The notes beneath the pieces were generated by a model that was not told the DNA's origin, did not search any database, and saw only the letters and a program-made list of their open reading frames with translations. A stretch of DNA of 7,122 nt, from assembly GCA_030636065.1 (NCBI GenBank), contig DAOVXR010000086.1, positions 1-7,122 of the forward strand. Reading direction: 5' to 3'. Origin of the DNA: Sedimentisphaerales bacterium (GTDB lineage: Bacteria; Planctomycetota; Phycisphaerae; Sedimentisphaerales; SM23-30). Made by a program: the position numbers and the translations under genes. Each line of letters starts with the position of its first letter. The first letter of the stretch is position 1. Shown piece after piece: positions 5,699 to 7,122 of the stretch.

Positions 5699-6686
5699 TT
5701 GTCAATGCCTCGATAACCAACAGGCCCAATGCGAGGACCAGGAAAATCTGAAATCGTTCGTCATATTTCACGATCGTTGTCGATTCCAGTTCTTTTTTTT
5801 CCGACGGAGCGATTAGTTCACGGTAAAAATCCACCAGGTTGAAATTGCCGGTTTTTACGGGCAGATATTTACCGCCCGATGTGGTAAAGGCGATTTTCCT
5901 GAGCATATCACCGTCGAGTTTAGACCAGATTTCTTTTCCCTGATAGGTCAGGAAGGTTTTTTTCCCGTCGGGTGTGGTAATGGGAATACGTTTGCCCTCG
6001 TTTTCGTCGCCCAGTCCGATGGCGAAAATCCGCACTCCTTCCTGCGCCGCCTTTTGGGCGGCCTTATCGGGAAAACTTTCATGATCTTCACCGTCGGTAA
6101 TCAAAATAATATCCTTGTAATCGCGCTGCTGTTGATCGAATACTTCATCGACTGCCTTGCGAATGGCGTCGCCTATCAGAGTGCCACCCTGTCCGACGCT
6201 GTCCGGCCCGACATCCGCCATCGCCAGACGCACGAAACCATAATCCTGCGTCAGTGGACAAACAACCGTGTTTGATCCCGCGAACGCCACAATCCCGACC
6301 CGGTCTCCGTCTAATTCCGCCAGTAGTTCGTTCAGTTCCAGTTTTGCCCGTTCTAACCGATTGGGATAAATATCTTCTGCCAGCATACTGCGTGAGACGT
6401 CCAGCAGAACCACGACATCCCTGCCCCGTCGCTGGATTTTTTCCGGCCGTGGATTCCAGCCCGGCTGGGTCATGGCGATAATAATCGCCAGTGCCGCCGT
6501 CAACAGCAGCGCCGCTTTTGTTACCTGGCGTTTAACACTTACATTGATATTTATTCGGCGCAGCAGCTTGTTGTCGGCAAATATCTTCAATGCCCGCCGT
6601 TTGCGGTAGAAGCCATAGCCATACACTACCGTTAGAATCGGCAGCATCCATAACAACCACAATGCCTCGTAATTTCCCAATCTCAT
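5679..6686 (-). CDS. batA/B: BatA/BatB-family VWA-domain membrane protein
   Basis: This 335-residue protein has the Bat VWA layout: two N-terminal membrane helices (about 8-24 and 55-72), a VWA domain (about 90-290) and a C-terminal membrane helix (about 313-328). The metal-ion-dependent adhesion site is complete: Asp96-Val-Ser98-Arg-Ser100, Thr169 in GQGGTL, and Asp198 in LITDGED. The domain faces the periplasm and should bind a partner through a divalent metal, probably the TPR or BatD proteins encoded next. It is the only VWA gene visible; its position immediately before batC matches BatB in Bacteroidetes-type clusters, but sequence alone does not separate BatA from BatB. The ATG at 6686 is the first possible start after an in-frame stop upstream. 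The nearest Shine-Dalgarno-like AAGG is about 12 bases away, rather far. A six-codon upstream frame ends in TAATG across this start. Confidence 0.9.
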   Translation of the reverse strand: MRLGNYEALWLLWMLPILTVVYGYGFYRKRRALKIFADNKLLRRININVSVKRQVTKAALLLTAALAIIIAMTQPGWNPRPEKIQRRGRDVVVLLDVSRSMLAEDIYPNRLERAKLELNELLAELDGDRVGIVAFAGSNTVVCPLTQDYGFVRLAMADVGPDSVGQGGTLIGDAIRKAVDEVFDQQQRDYKDIILITDGEDHESFPDKAAQKAAQEGVRIFAIGLGDENEGKRIPITTPDGKKTFLTYQGKEIWSKLDGDMLRKIAFTTSGGKYLPVKTGNFNLVDFYRELIAPSEKKELESTTIVKYDERFQIFLVLALGLLVIEALTSERKKN

Positions 6687-6728
6687 TACAGATCTAAGCC
6701 TTCCATTCCCTTGTAAGTTTTTAGTATC

Positions 6729-6745
6729 GCCCCAAAGGCTGGGGC
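6729..6745. repeat. GCCCCA/TGGGGC hairpin in the bat 5' region
   Basis: GCCCCA (6729-6734) pairs with TGGGGC (6740-6745) around AAGGC. It lies about 43 bp upstream of the VWA start and could form in the 5' untranslated part of the bat message. It resembles the GC-rich hairpins at 1353 and 2918 in general form, but the sequence is different enough that common origin is uncertain. Confidence 0.4.
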
Positions 6746-6803
6746 TGAAATAGGCAAAATAGTATTAAGAAGCAAGTAAAGTTATCATTCGTCAACTAAC
6801 AAT

Positions 6804-6838
6804 CACCAGACCGAGAAAAAATACTCTTTTTCGGGGTG
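6804..6838 (+). other. Bulged stem-loop followed by T-rich run
   Basis: CACC (6804-6807) pairs with GGTG (6835-6838), and CCGA plus an A-run (6811-6820) pairs with TTTTTCGG (6827-6834), with an AGA bulge and one extra G on the left arm. A T-rich run (6851-6865) follows on the plus strand 12 bp later. It could be a weak terminator or a regulatory structure; no plus-strand gene immediately upstream needs termination, so the role is open. Confidence 0.35.
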
Positions 6839-6879
6839 GATAATTTTACTTTTTTTATTTTTACTACATAATTGACTTT

Positions 6880-6970
6880 CAGGTGAAAGCAAATTAAGTA
6901 TGGCCAAAAGACTATATACAACACCTAATAATATAAAATATCATGCTTTTCAGTTTGTTGCTTTCACCTG
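6880..6970. repeat. 13-bp perfect inverted repeat flanking 65 bp
   Basis: CAGGTGAAAGCAA (6880-6892) is exactly complementary to TTGCTTTCACCTG (6958-6970). The left arm lies within a symmetric CTTTCA-GG-TGAAAG palindrome (6876-6889), and CTTTCA recurs at 6961-6966. The pair may be a long RNA stem, paired operator sites, or ends of a tiny non-autonomous element of 91 bp. No target-site duplication is evident beside the arms. Confidence 0.6.
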
Positions 6971-7034
6971 CTGAACAGCCTCTCTTGTAAAAAACAAAAA
7001 CATGATATTGCCAAAAGTCTTAATCGACAGTAAA

Positions 7035-7114
7035 AACCTGCGATTTCAGGTTCATCTTGAGGCCGCTCTGAACTTATGACGCTGGCGTCAAAAAGTCAAA
7101 TTCGGAGCACCGAA
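7035..7114 (+). promoter_or_regulatory. Candidate structured 5' leader with alternative hairpins
   Basis: Four stems can be drawn: AACCTG/CAGGTT (7035-7040 with 7047-7052), GTTCA...GAG-GCCG-CTC-TGAAC (7050-7073), TGACGC/GCGTCA (7077-7082 with 7085-7090, 2-bp centre, so more likely a DNA palindrome than an RNA stem) and TTCGG/CCGAA (7101-7105 with 7110-7114). The first two share 7050-7052 and exclude each other at that point. AAGGAAG at the window edge looks like a ribosome-binding site. No known riboswitch consensus was recognised; a regulatory role is inferred. Confidence 0.3.
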
Positions 7115-7122
7115 AAAGGAAG

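Larger units (their letters stand above)
6687..7122. other. AT-rich gene-free region upstream of the bat cluster, dense in inverted repeats
   Basis: No convincing protein gene was found on either strand in these 436 bases. They should hold the bat promoter on the minus strand and probably the leader of a plus-strand gene starting beyond the window. Contents from left to right are: a GCCCCA/TGGGGC hairpin (6729-6745), a bulged hairpin (6804-6838) before a T-rich run, a 13-bp inverted repeat (6880-6892 with 6958-6970), a second near-perfect inverted repeat around AATATCATG (6937-6945 with 7001-7009), consecutive hairpins from 7035 to 7114, and a final AAGGAAG. No unambiguous -35/-10 pair was identified. 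Confidence 0.6.

Noticed and set aside
6760..6800. Possible minus-strand promoter with TTGACG as the -35 for the bat cluster
   Set aside because: The only -10-like sequence (TAATAC) is about 22 bases from it, too far for a standard spacer, so no promoter is called.
6880..6970. Insertion sequence or miniature transposon bounded by the 13-bp inverted repeat
   Set aside because: There is no transposase, no target-site duplication and only 65 bp inside; it is kept as an inverted repeat of unknown role.
6900..6974. Possible 24-codon peptide (begins MAKRLYTT) between the arms of the 13-bp inverted repeat
   Set aside because: The AGGTG upstream is about 15 bases away, the frame ends in the repeat arm, and nothing supports translation beyond an ATG and a stop.

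Overview
The window looks like a chromosomal stretch from a mid-GC, Gram-negative-type bacterium. The best guess is a member of the PVC/Planctomycetota group, perhaps Phycisphaerae/Sedimentisphaerales. That guess rests on a bat-type VWA/TPR/BatD gene cluster, a divergent bacterial galactokinase, short mosaic dispersed-looking repeats between genes, and weak Shine-Dalgarno sites with GTG and TTG starts. It is inference, because no rRNA or marker gene is present.

Layout. A plus-strand galactokinase-like GHMP kinase (15-1256) faces a minus-strand block of five genes. Between the converging genes (1257-1417) lie four different hairpins, one of which resembles an intrinsic terminator for the kinase. 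The minus-strand block, read from its 5' end, is: a BatA/BatB-type VWA membrane protein (6686-5679), a BatC-type TPR lipid-free exported protein (5698-4907), BatD (4890-3061), BatE (2902-2066) and an unrecognised four-helix membrane protein with two cysteine clusters (1927-1418). The first three genes are tightly packed or overlapping. A 127-bp tandem array of hairpin repeats separates batD from batE, and a patchwork of short repeats separates batE from the cysteine-rich membrane protein.

How the genes work together. In Bacteroidetes, spirochaetes and other bacteria, Bat proteins form a membrane-associated complex facing the periplasm. VWA-domain proteins with a MIDAS metal site, TPR scaffolds and the large BatD ectodomain act with a MoxR AAA+ ATPase and a DUF58 protein. 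They have been linked to aerotolerance, stress resistance and envelope integrity. Here only one VWA protein is present, and no MoxR or DUF58 gene lies within the 436 bp upstream, so the cluster is reduced or split.

The last 436 bases (6687-7122) hold no convincing protein gene. They are AT-rich and unusually dense in inverted repeats. The far end has consecutive alternative hairpins followed by a purine-rich ribosome-binding-like sequence at the window edge, as expected for the leader of a plus-strand gene starting just outside. The most unusual items are the hairpin array with a compensatory fourth copy, this candidate structured leader, and the cysteine-rich membrane protein.
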